Source: Shewanella corallii (lineage in GTDB: Bacteria > Pseudomonadota > Gammaproteobacteria > Enterobacterales > Shewanellaceae). Taken from it: a DNA stretch of 64,000 nt. The stretch's first letter is position 1, and every line of letters begins with the position of its first letter. This document shows positions 44,777 to 53,890 of the stretch, in pieces. The translations under genes were made by a program, and so were the position numbers. Below the pieces are notes generated by a model. The model did no database searches and was not told where the DNA came from. It saw nothing but the letters and a program-made list of their open reading frames with translations. The stretch is taken from NCBI RefSeq assembly GCF_023349125.1, contig NZ_JAKIKT010000001.1:1116001-1180000 (forward strand). The letters are read 5' to 3'.

Positions 44777-45316
44777 ATGAAGGTTAAAGAGACCTCTTTG
44801 CCTGGTGTACTGTTATTCGAGCCTCAAGTCTTTGGGGACAGCAGGGGCTTTTTTATGGAGACCTTCAGGCAAGCCGATTTTGATAAAGCTTTGCTTGAAT
44901 ATGGTCAAAATCCCGTTACATTTGTTCAGGATAATCACAGTCGTTCGTGTCAGCATGTATTGCGCGGGATGCACTATCAAGAAATGTATCCCCAGGGTAA
45001 GTTGATTCGAGTGCTTCGAGGCCAAATATTTGATGTTGCCATCGATATTCGTGACGGCTCTGAGACCTATGGACGGTGGTTTGGGCAGCATTTATCTGAA
45101 GAGAACAAACTGCAGATGTGGGTCCCTCCAGGCTTTGCTCATGGTTTTTATGTGCTATCCGATATTGCTGAGGTAGCTTACCGCTGCACTGAATATTACA
45201 TGCCTGAATCAGAGCGAATTGTCGCTTGGAATTGTCCTAAATTAGCGATCAATTGGCCGTTGGGCGGTGAGCCGCTGTTATCTGAGAAAGATATGCTGGC
45301 ACAAGGTTTGGCATAG
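44777..45316 (+). CDS. rmlC: dTDP-4-dehydrorhamnose 3,5-epimerase RmlC
   Basis: A 179-aa cupin: LPGVLLFEPQVFGDSRGFFM, FVQDNHSRSCQHVLRGMHYQ (catalytic His), GKLIRVLRGQIFDVAIDIR and WVPPGFAHGFYVLSD. It is the normal family length. It acts after RmlB on the 4-keto-6-deoxy intermediate. A 12-bp perfect inverted repeat covers its stop codon. Confidence 0.95.
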   Translation: MKVKETSLPGVLLFEPQVFGDSRGFFMETFRQADFDKALLEYGQNPVTFVQDNHSRSCQHVLRGMHYQEMYPQGKLIRVLRGQIFDVAIDIRDGSETYGRWFGQHLSEENKLQMWVPPGFAHGFYVLSDIAEVAYRCTEYYMPESERIVAWNCPKLAINWPLGGEPLLSEKDMLAQGLA

Positions 45317-45330
45317 CAAAACCTTGTGCC
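45298..45330 (+). repeat. 12-bp inverted repeat across the rmlC stop codon
   Basis: GGCACAAGGTTT (45298-45309) and AAACCTTGTGCC (45319-45330) form a perfect 12-bp hairpin with a 9-base loop that contains the TAG stop. No T run follows, so it is not a standard intrinsic terminator. It may stabilise or end transcripts between rmlC and the convergent lipoprotein gene. Confidence 0.75.
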
Positions 45331-45356
45331 GAGATGTACTAGAGCGAGAGCAGCAA

Positions 45357-45800
45357 TTACGCTGGTGGGATCTTTTTTAGTCTATAAGCTTCTGCCAGAG
45401 GTCCCTGGACTCTGTTTCCATCAGAATTCAACATGAACAGCTGATTTTCACCAGCGAGGTACCTGTGTCCGTTGCTCAGCACGATTTTGTTCCCTGCCAC
45501 GTTCCATTGAAAGGTACCTGTTTCAGTGAACTTCCCGCCTTTTTCCCCCTGATAGTCACTTCGAAGCTGGTATTTCCCATTTTTTTCAAGTGTTAACTCT
45601 GTGCCAATTCCTGAGCAACTAGCGCAGGGAAGCGTCCCTGTGCATGTGCCTGACCAGTCCAAAGATGTTTTGCTGCTGTCTGCAATACTAGTTGCAGGTT
45701 CAGCCTTGTGTTCTGTACTCAGTTGTGTGGTTACCTGGGCACAAGCGGTTAACCCAACACAACATAAAGCTGTCAGCACAACTGATTTTCTGAGTTTCAT
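45357..45800 (-). CDS. NlpE N-terminal-domain lipoprotein
   Basis: A 147-aa lipoprotein starting MKLRKSVVLTALCCVGLTAC, with lipobox LTAC. The mature part has the NlpE-N pattern LPCASCSGIGTELTLEKNGK and YRLKKI near the end; the CxxC pair is conserved as CASC. NlpE is an outer-membrane sensor for copper and surface stress that signals to Cpx. This one has only the N-terminal barrel domain. It lies on the opposite strand between rmlC and rmlB. ATG 45800 was chosen because it starts the signal peptide. Confidence 0.85.
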   Translation of the reverse strand: MKLRKSVVLTALCCVGLTACAQVTTQLSTEHKAEPATSIADSSKTSLDWSGTCTGTLPCASCSGIGTELTLEKNGKYQLRSDYQGEKGGKFTETGTFQWNVAGNKIVLSNGHRYLAGENQLFMLNSDGNRVQGPLAEAYRLKKIPPA

Positions 45801-45991
45801 AACAGTTCCAAGTGTATGAGGTATCAAATCGACATGATAAATATACCAAGCAGCAGATCCCAGAGCATATGAATTTCTGTTTAATTGCTGGTTGTAAATC
45901 TGTTGTATCTTGGTCTTTCAAATATCTTTCTCTGACTCATTTGTGCGCTTGCGGTAAACTTGCCGGCAATTGATTTGGTGTTGGTATCTAT

Positions 45992-47056
45992 ATGGCAGTT
46001 GTATTGGTAACTGGGGGCGCGGGTTTTATTGGTGCTCATTTTTGTAATCTACTCATGTCATCCTGGGGGGATGAGGCATCAAGCTCTAATCACCTGATTG
46101 TATTGGACTTGATGACTTATGCTGCCAATCCTGACTATTTAGCTGCTATTGCAAAGCGAAAAGACTTTACGCTGGTAGAAGGCAATATCTGCGATGAAGT
46201 GTTATTGCGTCGGATTTTCGATGAGCATCAAATCGACACTGTGATTAATTTTGCCGCAGAATCTCACGTTGACCGTTCTATTCATGACGCTGATGAGTTT
46301 GTACATACCAACTTTGTCGGTACTTACACCTTACTAAAGGTTTGTCGACATTATTGGACTTTGAGTGATGGCATGTTCAAAGCTGGGTGTCGATTTCATC
46401 AAGTCTCCACTGATGAAGTGTATGGGACGTTAATGCCCGACGAGCAGGCATTTACCGAGAATAATGCTTTTTTGCCGAACTCCCCTTATTCAGCCAGTAA
46501 AGCAGCAGCCGATCATATGGTCAGAGCTTTCTTTCAGACTTGGGGGCTCCCGGTGACGACCAGCCACTGCTCCAATAATTTTGGTCCTTTTCAGTACAAG
46601 GAGAAATTGATTCCTTTGACTATCGAAAGGCTGCTGAATAACAAGCCCGTGCCTGTTTACGGCGATGGCTTACAGGTCAGAGATTGGTTGTTTGTGGCTG
46701 ACCATGTGGCAGGAATCAATTTGATTTTGGCGAAAGGGCAAATAGGTGAGCACTACAACATAGGTGGTGATTGGGAGTTGACTAACCTTGAACTGATACA
46801 TCGATTGTGTTTTATGCTGGAGGGCAAGTTTGCTAAGCAGCCTGAACTTAGAGAGCACTTTCCAAATGCTGAAGCCATTGTATTGGGGCAATCTGCAAAG
46901 TTGATCACCCATGTCGCCGACCGCCCAGGTCATGACCGCCGCTATGCAATAGACCACTCCAAATTGCAAGCCTTGGGGTATCAGCCTGAAGCCAATTTTG
47001 ACCAAACCCTCAGTGACACTGTGGATTGGTATCTGGATTACTTCCGCGATAATTAA
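45992..47056 (+). CDS. rmlB: dTDP-glucose 4,6-dehydratase RmlB
   Basis: A 354-aa extended SDR: LVTGGAGFIGAHFCNLL, NFAAESHVDRSIHDADEF, VSTDEVYGTLMPDEQAFTE, SPYSASKAAADHMVRAF (YxxxK) and VYGDGLQVRDWLFVADH. It converts dTDP-glucose to the 4-keto-6-deoxy sugar. It is separated from rmlA and rmlC by an oppositely oriented lipoprotein gene. No rmlD reductase gene is visible in this window. Confidence 0.95.
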   Translation: MAVVLVTGGAGFIGAHFCNLLMSSWGDEASSSNHLIVLDLMTYAANPDYLAAIAKRKDFTLVEGNICDEVLLRRIFDEHQIDTVINFAAESHVDRSIHDADEFVHTNFVGTYTLLKVCRHYWTLSDGMFKAGCRFHQVSTDEVYGTLMPDEQAFTENNAFLPNSPYSASKAAADHMVRAFFQTWGLPVTTSHCSNNFGPFQYKEKLIPLTIERLLNNKPVPVYGDGLQVRDWLFVADHVAGINLILAKGQIGEHYNIGGDWELTNLELIHRLCFMLEGKFAKQPELREHFPNAEAIVLGQSAKLITHVADRPGHDRRYAIDHSKLQALGYQPEANFDQTLSDTVDWYLDYFRDN

Positions 47057-47159
47057 CAGTGAGCATAGCCTTTCGTTAAGTCTACTTTCATTTGGTTATT
47101 AAACACTTGAGACGTTAACTGGCATAATGGCTGCAATTTAGTGATTTACAGGAGTGATC

Positions 47160-47960
47160 ATGACTTCTCCCTATCTGAGTCAGGAAGAGTTAGAGCTGTT
47201 GGTTGATATAGCCAAAGAAGCTGGTGAAGCCATTATGGATATTTACATGGCTGATGAGCGCGGTATTGAGTTAAAGGATGATAATAGTCCACTGACCACT
47301 GCGGATCTCGCCAGTCATAATGTGATATGTCGTCGACTCGAGCAGACGTTTCCGACGACTCCTGTGATGTCCGAAGAGTCCAATGAGATCCCTTTTGAGA
47401 GGAGAAGTACATGGAGCAAATATTGGCTGGTAGACCCGCTTGATGGCACCAAGGAGTTTATTAACCGCAATGGTGAGTTCACCGTCAATATCGCGCTGAT
47501 CGTTGACGGTCAGGCCGTCGCTGGTGTGGTTTATGTGCCGGTAACCGGTAAGTGTTATGTCGGTGAGTTGACACAAGGAGCTCGGGTAATTCATCAGGGC
47601 AAGAGCATAACATTGGTTGGTAATACCGCTGGTAAACGGGCTCCTGTGGTTGTGGGGAGTCGCTCTCACCCCTCTCCTGAGCTGGCTGGTTATCTGGAAC
47701 GTTTGGGGGAGTACACTATTTTGCCGGTGGGCAGTTCTCTCAAGTTTTGTATGTTGGCAGAGGGTAAGGCAGACCTTTACCCAAGATTGGGCCCCACCAG
47801 TGAGTGGGACACTGCTGCTGCCCAGGCAGTGCTCGAGAGTGCAGGGGGCCAGGTGGTTGACTATGTTTCCGGTGAGCCCCTCAGATATAACAGCAAAGAG
47901 TCTTTACTTAATCCCTGGTTTGTTGCGTGCGCCCCTGGTGTTGGGCCTGTAGTTGAGTAA
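47160..47960 (+). CDS. cysQ: 3'(2'),5'-bisphosphate nucleotidase CysQ
   Basis: A 266-aa inositol-monophosphatase-family enzyme. Metal-binding motifs are VMSEESNE, WLVDPLDGTKEFI and SEWDTAAAQAVLESAGG, in the CysQ arrangement. It hydrolyses 3'-phosphoadenosine 5'-phosphate, a by-product of sulfate assimilation. ATG 47160 has GGAG six bases upstream. It is found near rml or wec genes in several gammaproteobacteria. Confidence 0.93.
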   Translation: MTSPYLSQEELELLVDIAKEAGEAIMDIYMADERGIELKDDNSPLTTADLASHNVICRRLEQTFPTTPVMSEESNEIPFERRSTWSKYWLVDPLDGTKEFINRNGEFTVNIALIVDGQAVAGVVYVPVTGKCYVGELTQGARVIHQGKSITLVGNTAGKRAPVVVGSRSHPSPELAGYLERLGEYTILPVGSSLKFCMLAEGKADLYPRLGPTSEWDTAAAQAVLESAGGQVVDYVSGEPLRYNSKESLLNPWFVACAPGVGPVVE

Positions 47961-48070
47961 GCCAAGGTTTTGGTTTGGAATGGGGTTGAAGCCTGAACGT
48001 TACGATTGGCCGGAATTGATTGGTGTTAGATGGATAGTATTTGGACTGTTAGCAATGCGGAGGGAATCGC

Positions 48071-48826
48071 ATGACCTTTTGGCTTAAAAAAGTCGTATCT
48101 CAACTTATTATGCCGATACCTTTGACGCTGTTGCTGCTGGTGATGGCTTTGGTGTTTTGGCGCAGCGCTGGTAAAAAGCTGGTGATCGCTGCAATGCTTC
48201 TTTTGGGAGCTTTGTCCTCCAATGGGGTTAGCAATTGGTTGACTGGTATGTTGGAGCAAGAGTATCAGGTTAACAATGCCCCTATGTCTGACGGATGTGT
48301 GGTGATGGTTCTGGGCAGCGGTATGGACGACAGTATTGAAGGCAAAGCTTTACACCAACTTTCATCCGTTGGGCTGGCAAGACTCAGCGAAGGGCTTCGA
48401 CAGTTAAGCCTAGGTCGCGATTGTATGTTGGTAACCAGTGGTTGGTCGGGGGAGTTAAGCAGGAACTCCTATGCCAGGGTTGCGGCAGACGCAGCCGTAG
48501 AGTTGGGTGTTGACCCAGCCAGGATTATTCAATTGCCGCTGGCAAAAGACACGATAGAAGAAGCCCAGTATTTGAAAATGGAACTGGGAGATGTCCCGTT
48601 TCGTTTAGTGACATCCGCGGCTCATATGCCAAGAGCTATAAAGATATTTGAGCATGCGGGAATGCACCCTCAGGCTGCGCCAGCGGACTTCAGACGTCGA
48701 AGTTCGCACTGGTGGGTACTAAGTGCAGATAATTTACTCACATCTCAGAGGGCAATTCATGAGTGGGCAGGGCAGCTATGGTTTAACCTCAAGTATGATG
48801 ATGGACAAGCTAAACACGATGACTGA
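48071..48826 (+). CDS. elyC: ElyC/SanA/YdcF-family (DUF218) envelope protein
   Basis: A 251-aa protein with two N-terminal membrane helices (about 10-55) and a DUF218 domain: CVVMVLGSGMDDSIEGKALH, LVTSGWSGELSRNSYARVAA, AKDTIEEAQYLK and LVTSAAHMPRAIKIFEHAG. The two helices followed by the domain match ElyC, linked in E. coli to peptidoglycan and enterobacterial common antigen lipid-carrier balance. It overlaps the next gene by 8 bases. Confidence 0.85.
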   Translation: MTFWLKKVVSQLIMPIPLTLLLLVMALVFWRSAGKKLVIAAMLLLGALSSNGVSNWLTGMLEQEYQVNNAPMSDGCVVMVLGSGMDDSIEGKALHQLSSVGLARLSEGLRQLSLGRDCMLVTSGWSGELSRNSYARVAADAAVELGVDPARIIQLPLAKDTIEEAQYLKMELGDVPFRLVTSAAHMPRAIKIFEHAGMHPQAAPADFRRRSSHWWVLSADNLLTSQRAIHEWAGQLWFNLKYDDGQAKHDD

Positions 48827-49508
48827 TGTTCTATTCGTCCGCCCCGTAAATAAGCGTAATGGCATAACCCTGTCTGCTGTTGGAGCTGTGCTCCTGTCAC
48901 TGGCTTTCTGGTTATTTGTTAGCTTCCCGCAGGGTTTTGCCCCCGGCCTGGTACTTTTCACGTTTGGTGCTATTTCTCTAATCCTTGGGGTCAGCAAACT
49001 GGGCGAGCCAGAAATAAGCTTTGAATTGTCTCAGTCAGGTTTATTGTTTCGACATCGCAAAGGCCAGCTGTATGTGGATTGGAACAATATTCAGCGAATG
49101 GATATTCCGAGGGTGACTCAGGGCGTGGACATTACAGAGTTACCTTACATAGGGATAAAGCTCAGGCAGATAAACCCTGTGCTGGACTCTATTTCCCCCA
49201 GGTTGGCAACCGGTTTGGTGAGTGAACAGCGCCCTTTATTGATGACCGCCACGACCCAAACGGATGATCTTGGCAAACTGGAGGATCAGTTAAGCGCCGA
49301 GTTTACCCCTTATGAGTCCAATGGCGACAGATACCGTGGTGTATTGGCTATGTTTGGCCACAGATGTGAGTTGCTGAGTGATACTCTGGGTTTTCACCTG
49401 TTTTTGCCTCAGGACAGTATGGATAGAGACCTGGGAGAGTTTTTAGCTTTGTTGAAGGAGTTCAGAGCTAAAGCATGCCAATATGAACTCGATGGTGTGG
49501 CCCCGTAG
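48819..49508 (+). CDS. Membrane protein of DUF2982 type, function unknown
   Basis: A 229-aa protein starting within the end of elyC (ATG 48819; in-frame upstream ATGs exist). Two adjacent membrane helices (about 15-55) are followed by a cytoplasmic-looking domain with GLLFRHRKGQLYVDWNNIQR and FGHRCELLSDTLGFHLFLP. It fits the DUF2982 family known from Shewanella and Vibrio, a recall-based assignment. Overlap with elyC suggests a joint envelope role. Confidence 0.75.
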   Translation: MTDVLFVRPVNKRNGITLSAVGAVLLSLAFWLFVSFPQGFAPGLVLFTFGAISLILGVSKLGEPEISFELSQSGLLFRHRKGQLYVDWNNIQRMDIPRVTQGVDITELPYIGIKLRQINPVLDSISPRLATGLVSEQRPLLMTATTQTDDLGKLEDQLSAEFTPYESNGDRYRGVLAMFGHRCELLSDTLGFHLFLPQDSMDRDLGEFLALLKEFRAKACQYELDGVAP

Positions 49509-49570
49509 CACTGGGTATACCTTTAAGTTAGTCAGGCTTTTTGTAGCTTTTGTGTGATATGGGGCTAAAT

Positions 49571-49605
49571 AAAAAACGCCCCGCAATCTAATGTGGGGCG
49601 TTTTT
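49571..49605. terminator. Bidirectional intrinsic terminator
   Basis: ACGCCCCGCA / TGTGGGGCGT, a 10-bp stem with one wobble, a 6-base loop and A/T tracts on both sides. It lies between the convergent DUF2982-like gene and bactofilin. Confidence 0.9.
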
Positions 49606-49634
49606 CTACTCAATGAGTAATCTGTGCCAGAGGC

Positions 49635-50048
49635 TTACGCCTGGGCTTTATCCAGATCCATAATCTGCTGTAATTTTTGCTCATCCACCAGATTTGGATT
49701 TTGCAGCAGCTCAGTCTGCTCTTTAACTCTCACCCCGATGAACTGGCCGCCTTCAAAGATCTCCATTTGACTGCTGGCTACTTCACCTTCAACCGTGCCA
49801 CTACCTGTGATGGTTAACTTTTCGCACTGAAGCTTACCTTTAAAGTAGCCGGAGATTTTTATCTCTCTGCACGCTACCTCGCCGTTAATCAGTCCCTGTG
49901 GCTCTATGGTAATGCTGGATTCGGACTGGACAGTCCCATGGATTTCACCGCCGACCAGAGCGTCACCCGAAAACTGAGACTCGCCAGTTATTTTGGTACC
50001 TTGAGCAATATAGGTCAGTCCCGCCTGTGATTTCTTTTTTCCGAACAT
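49635..50048 (-). CDS. Bactofilin (polymer-forming cytoskeletal protein)
   Basis: A 137-aa protein with the short polar-start and regular beta-helix repeats of bactofilins: TYIAQGTKITGESQFSGDAL, GEIHGTVQSESSITIEPQG, GEVACREIKISGYFKGK and TVEGEVASSQMEIF. Bactofilins form filaments that position envelope or polysaccharide machinery. It is isolated between terminator and galE. The last 35 residues are helical and variable. Confidence 0.93.
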   Translation of the reverse strand: MFGKKKSQAGLTYIAQGTKITGESQFSGDALVGGEIHGTVQSESSITIEPQGLINGEVACREIKISGYFKGKLQCEKLTITGSGTVEGEVASSQMEIFEGGQFIGVRVKEQTELLQNPNLVDEQKLQQIMDLDKAQA

Positions 50049-50254
50049 AATTATTATTGGCGTTTGTTATTTTAGCTTCTGATGTTACCTGCTCAGTCTA
50101 AAGTTACAAGCCTTAAAATTTGACACTTTAGTCATAAATTTGGCAACGGGCCAGATTGGCAGCATTTAACGAAAACGCCATGGAGATAGCACTCAGCTAT
50201 CAGTTGTTTAGGTGGGAATTAACAAAAGAAAAGGGCCATTAGGCCCCTTCCTGC

Positions 50255-51268
50255 TTACTCACTGTATCCATTAGGATTTTTGGATTGCCACTTCCAGCAG
50301 GAGTTGGCCATATCCTCGATGGAATGAGTTGCTTCCCAGCCAAGATCCGTTCTGGCTTTATCAGGATTGGCATAACAGGCGGCAATGTCACCCGGGCGAC
50401 GGGGGGCGATTTGATAAGCAATAGACTGACCGCAAGCTTTTTCGAACGCCTTTACCATATCCAGCACACTGTAACCGGTTCCGGTCCCAAGGTTGTATGT
50501 CACCAGGCCTGGTTTGGTAGCCAACTTATCCAACGCTTTAAGGTGGCCCATTGCCAGATCCACTACATGGATATAGTCACGTACCCCGGTTCCATCATGT
50601 GTGTTGTAGTCATCGCCAAATACACTCAGGTATTCGCGTTTACCTACGGCAACCTGACTGATAAATGGCATCAGATTGTTTGGGATATCATTGGGGTCTT
50701 CACCAATTCGACCACTGGCGTGAGCGCCAACAGGATTGAAGTAACGCAGGCGGGCAATGTTCCAGCTGTTATCTGAGTGGTGAAGATCAGCAAGGATATG
50801 CTCTACCATGAGTTTGGACTGGCCATAGGGGTTGGTAGCCCCGGTAGGAAACTCTTCAGTGATCGGCAGGCTGGCAGGATCTCCGTATACAGTTGCAGAA
50901 GAGCTGAATACCAGATTCTTAACCTTATACTCAGCCATTACCTGACACAGAATTACCGTACCTGTCACATTGTTCTCATAGTAACGCAGAGGTTGCGCAA
51001 CCGACTCTCCCACAGCTTTCAAGCCAGCGAAATGAATCACGGCCTCAAATGAATAGTCGGAAAACAATTTTTGCAGCAGTGGTTTATTGAGAATATCGCC
51101 CTGGACAAAGGTCACAGACTTACCAGTGATCTCTTCGACCCGTCTCAATGACTCTACGCTGGAGTTTGATAAATTATCCAGTACCACAACATTGGCTCCG
51201 GCGTTAAGCAACTCTACTACAGTGTGGGAGCCAATGTAGCCGGCACCGCCAGTAACAAGAATCGTCAT
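50255..51268 (-). CDS. galE: UDP-glucose 4-epimerase GalE
   Basis: A 337-aa [62 protein letters not shown] (YxxxK) and [18 protein letters not shown]. It interconverts UDP-glucose and UDP-galactose, supplying surface glycans. Its ATG overlaps the galU stop by one base, so the two are one minus-strand unit. Confidence 0.96.
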   Translation of the reverse strand: MTILVTGGAGYIGSHTVVELLNAGANVVVLDNLSNSSVESLRRVEEITGKSVTFVQGDILNKPLLQKLFSDYSFEAVIHFAGLKAVGESVAQPLRYYENNVTGTVILCQVMAEYKVKNLVFSSSATVYGDPASLPITEEFPTGATNPYGQSKLMVEHILADLHHSDNSWNIARLRYFNPVGAHASGRIGEDPNDIPNNLMPFISQVAVGKREYLSVFGDDYNTHDGTGVRDYIHVVDLAMGHLKALDKLATKPGLVTYNLGTGTGYSVLDMVKAFEKACGQSIAYQIAPRRPGDIAACYANPDKARTDLGWEATHSIEDMANSCWKWQSKNPNGYSE

Positions 51269-52176
51269 TACTTCAATCCTTTCGCTATGGTTTTCAGGTA
51301 AGCAGTGAACTCTTCGCCTATGGCAGGGTGACGCATACCGTATTCCACTATGGCCTGCATATAGCCAAGCTTGTTACCACAGTCATGGCTTTTGCCTTTC
51401 ATGTAGTAAGCGTTAACAGTTTGCTTCTCCATCAGCATGGCAATGGCGTCGGTCAGTTGGATCTCATCACCAGCACCCACTGGAGTTTTCTCCAGCAGGT
51501 CCCAGATAGCTGCTGGCAATACATAACGGCCTACAACAGCCAGGTTTGATGGGGCATCATCCAGGCTCGGTTTTTCCACTAACTGGATAAGGGGATGAGA
51601 TTCCCCTTGAGCTAACTTGTGCCCATCCACATCGGCAATACCGTACTGATTAACCAGTTCATGGGGGACGCCTTCCACCATGATCTGTCCAATTTCGGTT
51701 TCATCAAACAGGTTAACCATTTCCGCCAGGTTGTCCTGACTAGGGTTTGCGCTGGCGTCATCAATTATGACATCCGGTAACAGCACAGCGAATGGCTCAT
51801 TACCCACAATTGGGCGGGCACAAAGAATGGCGTGCCCGAGACCTTTCGCCTGTGCCTGACGGATACCAATAATGGTGACCCCTTTAGGACAAATACTTTG
51901 TACTTCTTCCAGCAGTTGTCTTTTAACCCGTTTTTCAAGCTGGGCTTCCAACTCGAAGCTGGTGTCAAAGTGGTTCTCAATTGAATTTTTACTGGCATGG
52001 GTCACCAGCACAATCTCTGTAATACCGGCCGCGATCGCCTCGTTGACCACATGTTGAATCAGCGGTTTATCGACTACCGGTAACATCTCTTTCGGAATAG
52101 CCTTGGTGGCAGGCAGCATACGGGTTCCCAGCCCAGCCACTGGTATAACGGCTTTTCTGACTTTGTGCTTAATCAT
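51268..52176 (-). CDS. galU: UTP-glucose-1-phosphate uridylyltransferase GalU
   Basis: A 302-aa nucleotidyltransferase: [60 protein letters not shown] and the ending [17 protein letters not shown]. It makes UDP-glucose, the GalE substrate and precursor of many envelope sugars. It is divergent from phhA across about 290 bases. Confidence 0.96.
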   Translation of the reverse strand: MIKHKVRKAVIPVAGLGTRMLPATKAIPKEMLPVVDKPLIQHVVNEAIAAGITEIVLVTHASKNSIENHFDTSFELEAQLEKRVKRQLLEEVQSICPKGVTIIGIRQAQAKGLGHAILCARPIVGNEPFAVLLPDVIIDDASANPSQDNLAEMVNLFDETEIGQIMVEGVPHELVNQYGIADVDGHKLAQGESHPLIQLVEKPSLDDAPSNLAVVGRYVLPAAIWDLLEKTPVGAGDEIQLTDAIAMLMEKQTVNAYYMKGKSHDCGNKLGYMQAIVEYGMRHPAIGEEFTAYLKTIAKGLK

Positions 52177-52350
52177 GAGCGACTAACATCTCCATTTTTC
52201 AGTTGAGCCATATTGTAATTGCAGAGGTTACAAACGCCATCATTAACTTAATTGAACTACTGCCAAATTCGATTTTTTATTGACGCGTCAACAAAACCCA
52301 ACAGTGGAAGTTGTGGCTATACACTTGATTGTAGGTGAGTGGTTTTGGTT

Positions 52351-52368
52351 TGTAACGCCTGGTTTACG
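52351..52368 (+). promoter_or_regulatory. TyrR box upstream of phhA
   Basis: TGTAAC-GCCTGG-TTTACG matches the TyrR consensus TGTAAA-N6-TTTACA at 10 of 12 defined bases, with the key G and C retained. It lies about 100 bases upstream of phhA. A weaker copy starts 21 bases earlier (52330-52347, TGTAGG-N6-GTTTTG), two helical turns away. TyrR/PhhR activates phh genes in Pseudomonas; tyrR lies just downstream here. Confidence 0.65.
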
Positions 52369-52470
52369 TATTTCAACCCCATGCCACCAGACTTCCGTAC
52401 CGCAAAAAGTTAACAATCCGTGCGCGCTGTCACACTATGACTGAGAGCAAACAATCAAGAGATCATCAGG

Positions 52471-53268
52471 ATGAGCAAGAATACGGAATATGCTGCACGT
52501 CTGCCGGATGAAGAAGGTTTTATCTTCTATCCCGATGATGAGCATGACACCTGGCAACAGCTGTACGCTCGCCAGGAAGGGAATTTACCGGGGCGTGCCT
52601 GCCAGCAATATATGGATGGCCTGCAGGCGCTGGGCTTACCGACAGATAGAATCCCGCAGCTTAAAGAAGTGGACAAGGTATTACTGGATGCCACTGGTTG
52701 GAAGACGGCACCAGTGCCGGCCCTTATCTCGTTTGGTAAGTTTTTTGAGCTCCTGGCCAGTCGTCAGTTTCCGGTAGCGACCTTTATCAGGTCCAAAAAG
52801 GAGTTCGACTACCTGCAGGAGCCGGATATTTTTCACGAAATATTTGGTCATTGCCCCTTACTGACGAATCCCGCATTTGGCCACTTCTCTGAGGTGTATG
52901 GCAAGTTGGGCCTCGCAGCAAGTAAAGAGGAAAGGGTATTTTTAGCCAGACTTTACTGGTTTACCGTGGAGTTTGGCTTGGTTCAGGCCAAAGGTGAACC
53001 TTTACGGATTTACGGCGGAGGTATCCTCAGCTCTCCCGGTGAGACGCTTTATGCCATGGGCGATGAGCCGATTCGTAAACCTTTCGAACTGCTGGATGTA
53101 TTGAGAACGCCATACCGCATCGACATTATGCAGCCAATCTATTATGTGATTGATAAGATTGATTTCCTCGATGAAATTGCAAGCATGGATATTATGGCGG
53201 CAGTGAAAGAGGCACAGAGATTGGGCTTGCATGAGCCGATGTTTGAACCTAAAGCCAAAGCGGGTTAA
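52471..53268 (+). CDS. phhA: Phenylalanine 4-monooxygenase PhhA
   Basis: A 265-aa monomeric bacterial phenylalanine hydroxylase. Iron ligands are the two His of DIFHEIFGHCPLL and the Glu of WFTVEFGLVQ; IYGGGILSSPGE is also conserved. It converts phenylalanine to tyrosine using tetrahydropterin and O2. The next gene encodes the pterin-recycling enzyme, and a TyrR box lies upstream. Confidence 0.97.
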   Translation: MSKNTEYAARLPDEEGFIFYPDDEHDTWQQLYARQEGNLPGRACQQYMDGLQALGLPTDRIPQLKEVDKVLLDATGWKTAPVPALISFGKFFELLASRQFPVATFIRSKKEFDYLQEPDIFHEIFGHCPLLTNPAFGHFSEVYGKLGLAASKEERVFLARLYWFTVEFGLVQAKGEPLRIYGGGILSSPGETLYAMGDEPIRKPFELLDVLRTPYRIDIMQPIYYVIDKIDFLDEIASMDIMAAVKEAQRLGLHEPMFEPKAKAG

Positions 53269-53299
53269 GGCCATAAAGAATAATTACAAGGAGTAACAA

Positions 53300-53638
53300 A
53301 TGTCTGATTTAGCATCTATGAAGTGTGAAGCCTGCCAGGCTGATGCCCCTAAAGTAACCGATGCCGAGTTACCTGAGCTTATTCGCGCTATTCCTGACTG
53401 GAGTGTGGAAGTGCGGGACGGCATTATGCAGCTGGAGCGCGTTTATAAGTTTAAGAACTTTAAGCTGGCGATGGCGTTCACCAACAAGCTGGCGGATCTG
53501 GCCGAAGAAGAGTTCCACCATCCGGGGATTCTTACCGAGTGGGGTAAAGTCACTGTGACCTGGTGGTCGCACTCCATCAAAGGCCTGCACAAGAACGATT
53601 TCATTATGGCGGCCAAGACTGACAAGCTGCTCGACTAA
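53300..53638 (+). CDS. phhB: Pterin-4a-carbinolamine dehydratase PhhB
   Basis: A 112-aa protein with an N-terminal CEACQADAP extension, then [20 protein letters not shown] and the active-site segment [20 protein letters not shown] and [10 protein letters not shown]. It regenerates the pterin cofactor of PhhA. Preceded by AAGGAG, it is followed by a strong terminator. Confidence 0.96.
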   Translation: MSDLASMKCEACQADAPKVTDAELPELIRAIPDWSVEVRDGIMQLERVYKFKNFKLAMAFTNKLADLAEEEFHHPGILTEWGKVTVTWWSHSIKGLHKNDFIMAAKTDKLLD

Positions 53639-53669
53639 TTAAGCGACTAGCTGAGATCTTCAACTCTGC

Positions 53670-53699
53670 AAAACGCGTAGTAATTACTGCGCGTTTTTT
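53670..53699 (+). terminator. Intrinsic terminator after phhB
   Basis: A 12-bp stem AAAACGCGTAGT / ACTGCGCGTTTT with one wobble and an AATT loop, then a T run. It ends the phhAB transcript before tyrR. Confidence 0.88.
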
Positions 53700-53890
53700 A
53701 TTGCATTGTATTAATGCTGTAAACAACTCTTGCCAGCAAACTCTTTTCCTTTTAACGTATACCCCGCGAGCGTCCGAGCGGGAAGCTCACATCATATGTT
53801 CAGGCTGACTTTTTGTCTGGGTATAAGGTCATGCTTACGGCACCTCAATCAATAATTAAAAGCCGTAGGCCACTGAATAGGAATCATACA

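Noticed and set aside
53813-53890. Upstream extension of tyrR
   Set aside because: The extra residues do not resemble TyrR; ATG 53891 gives the conserved ACT-domain start and the family length.
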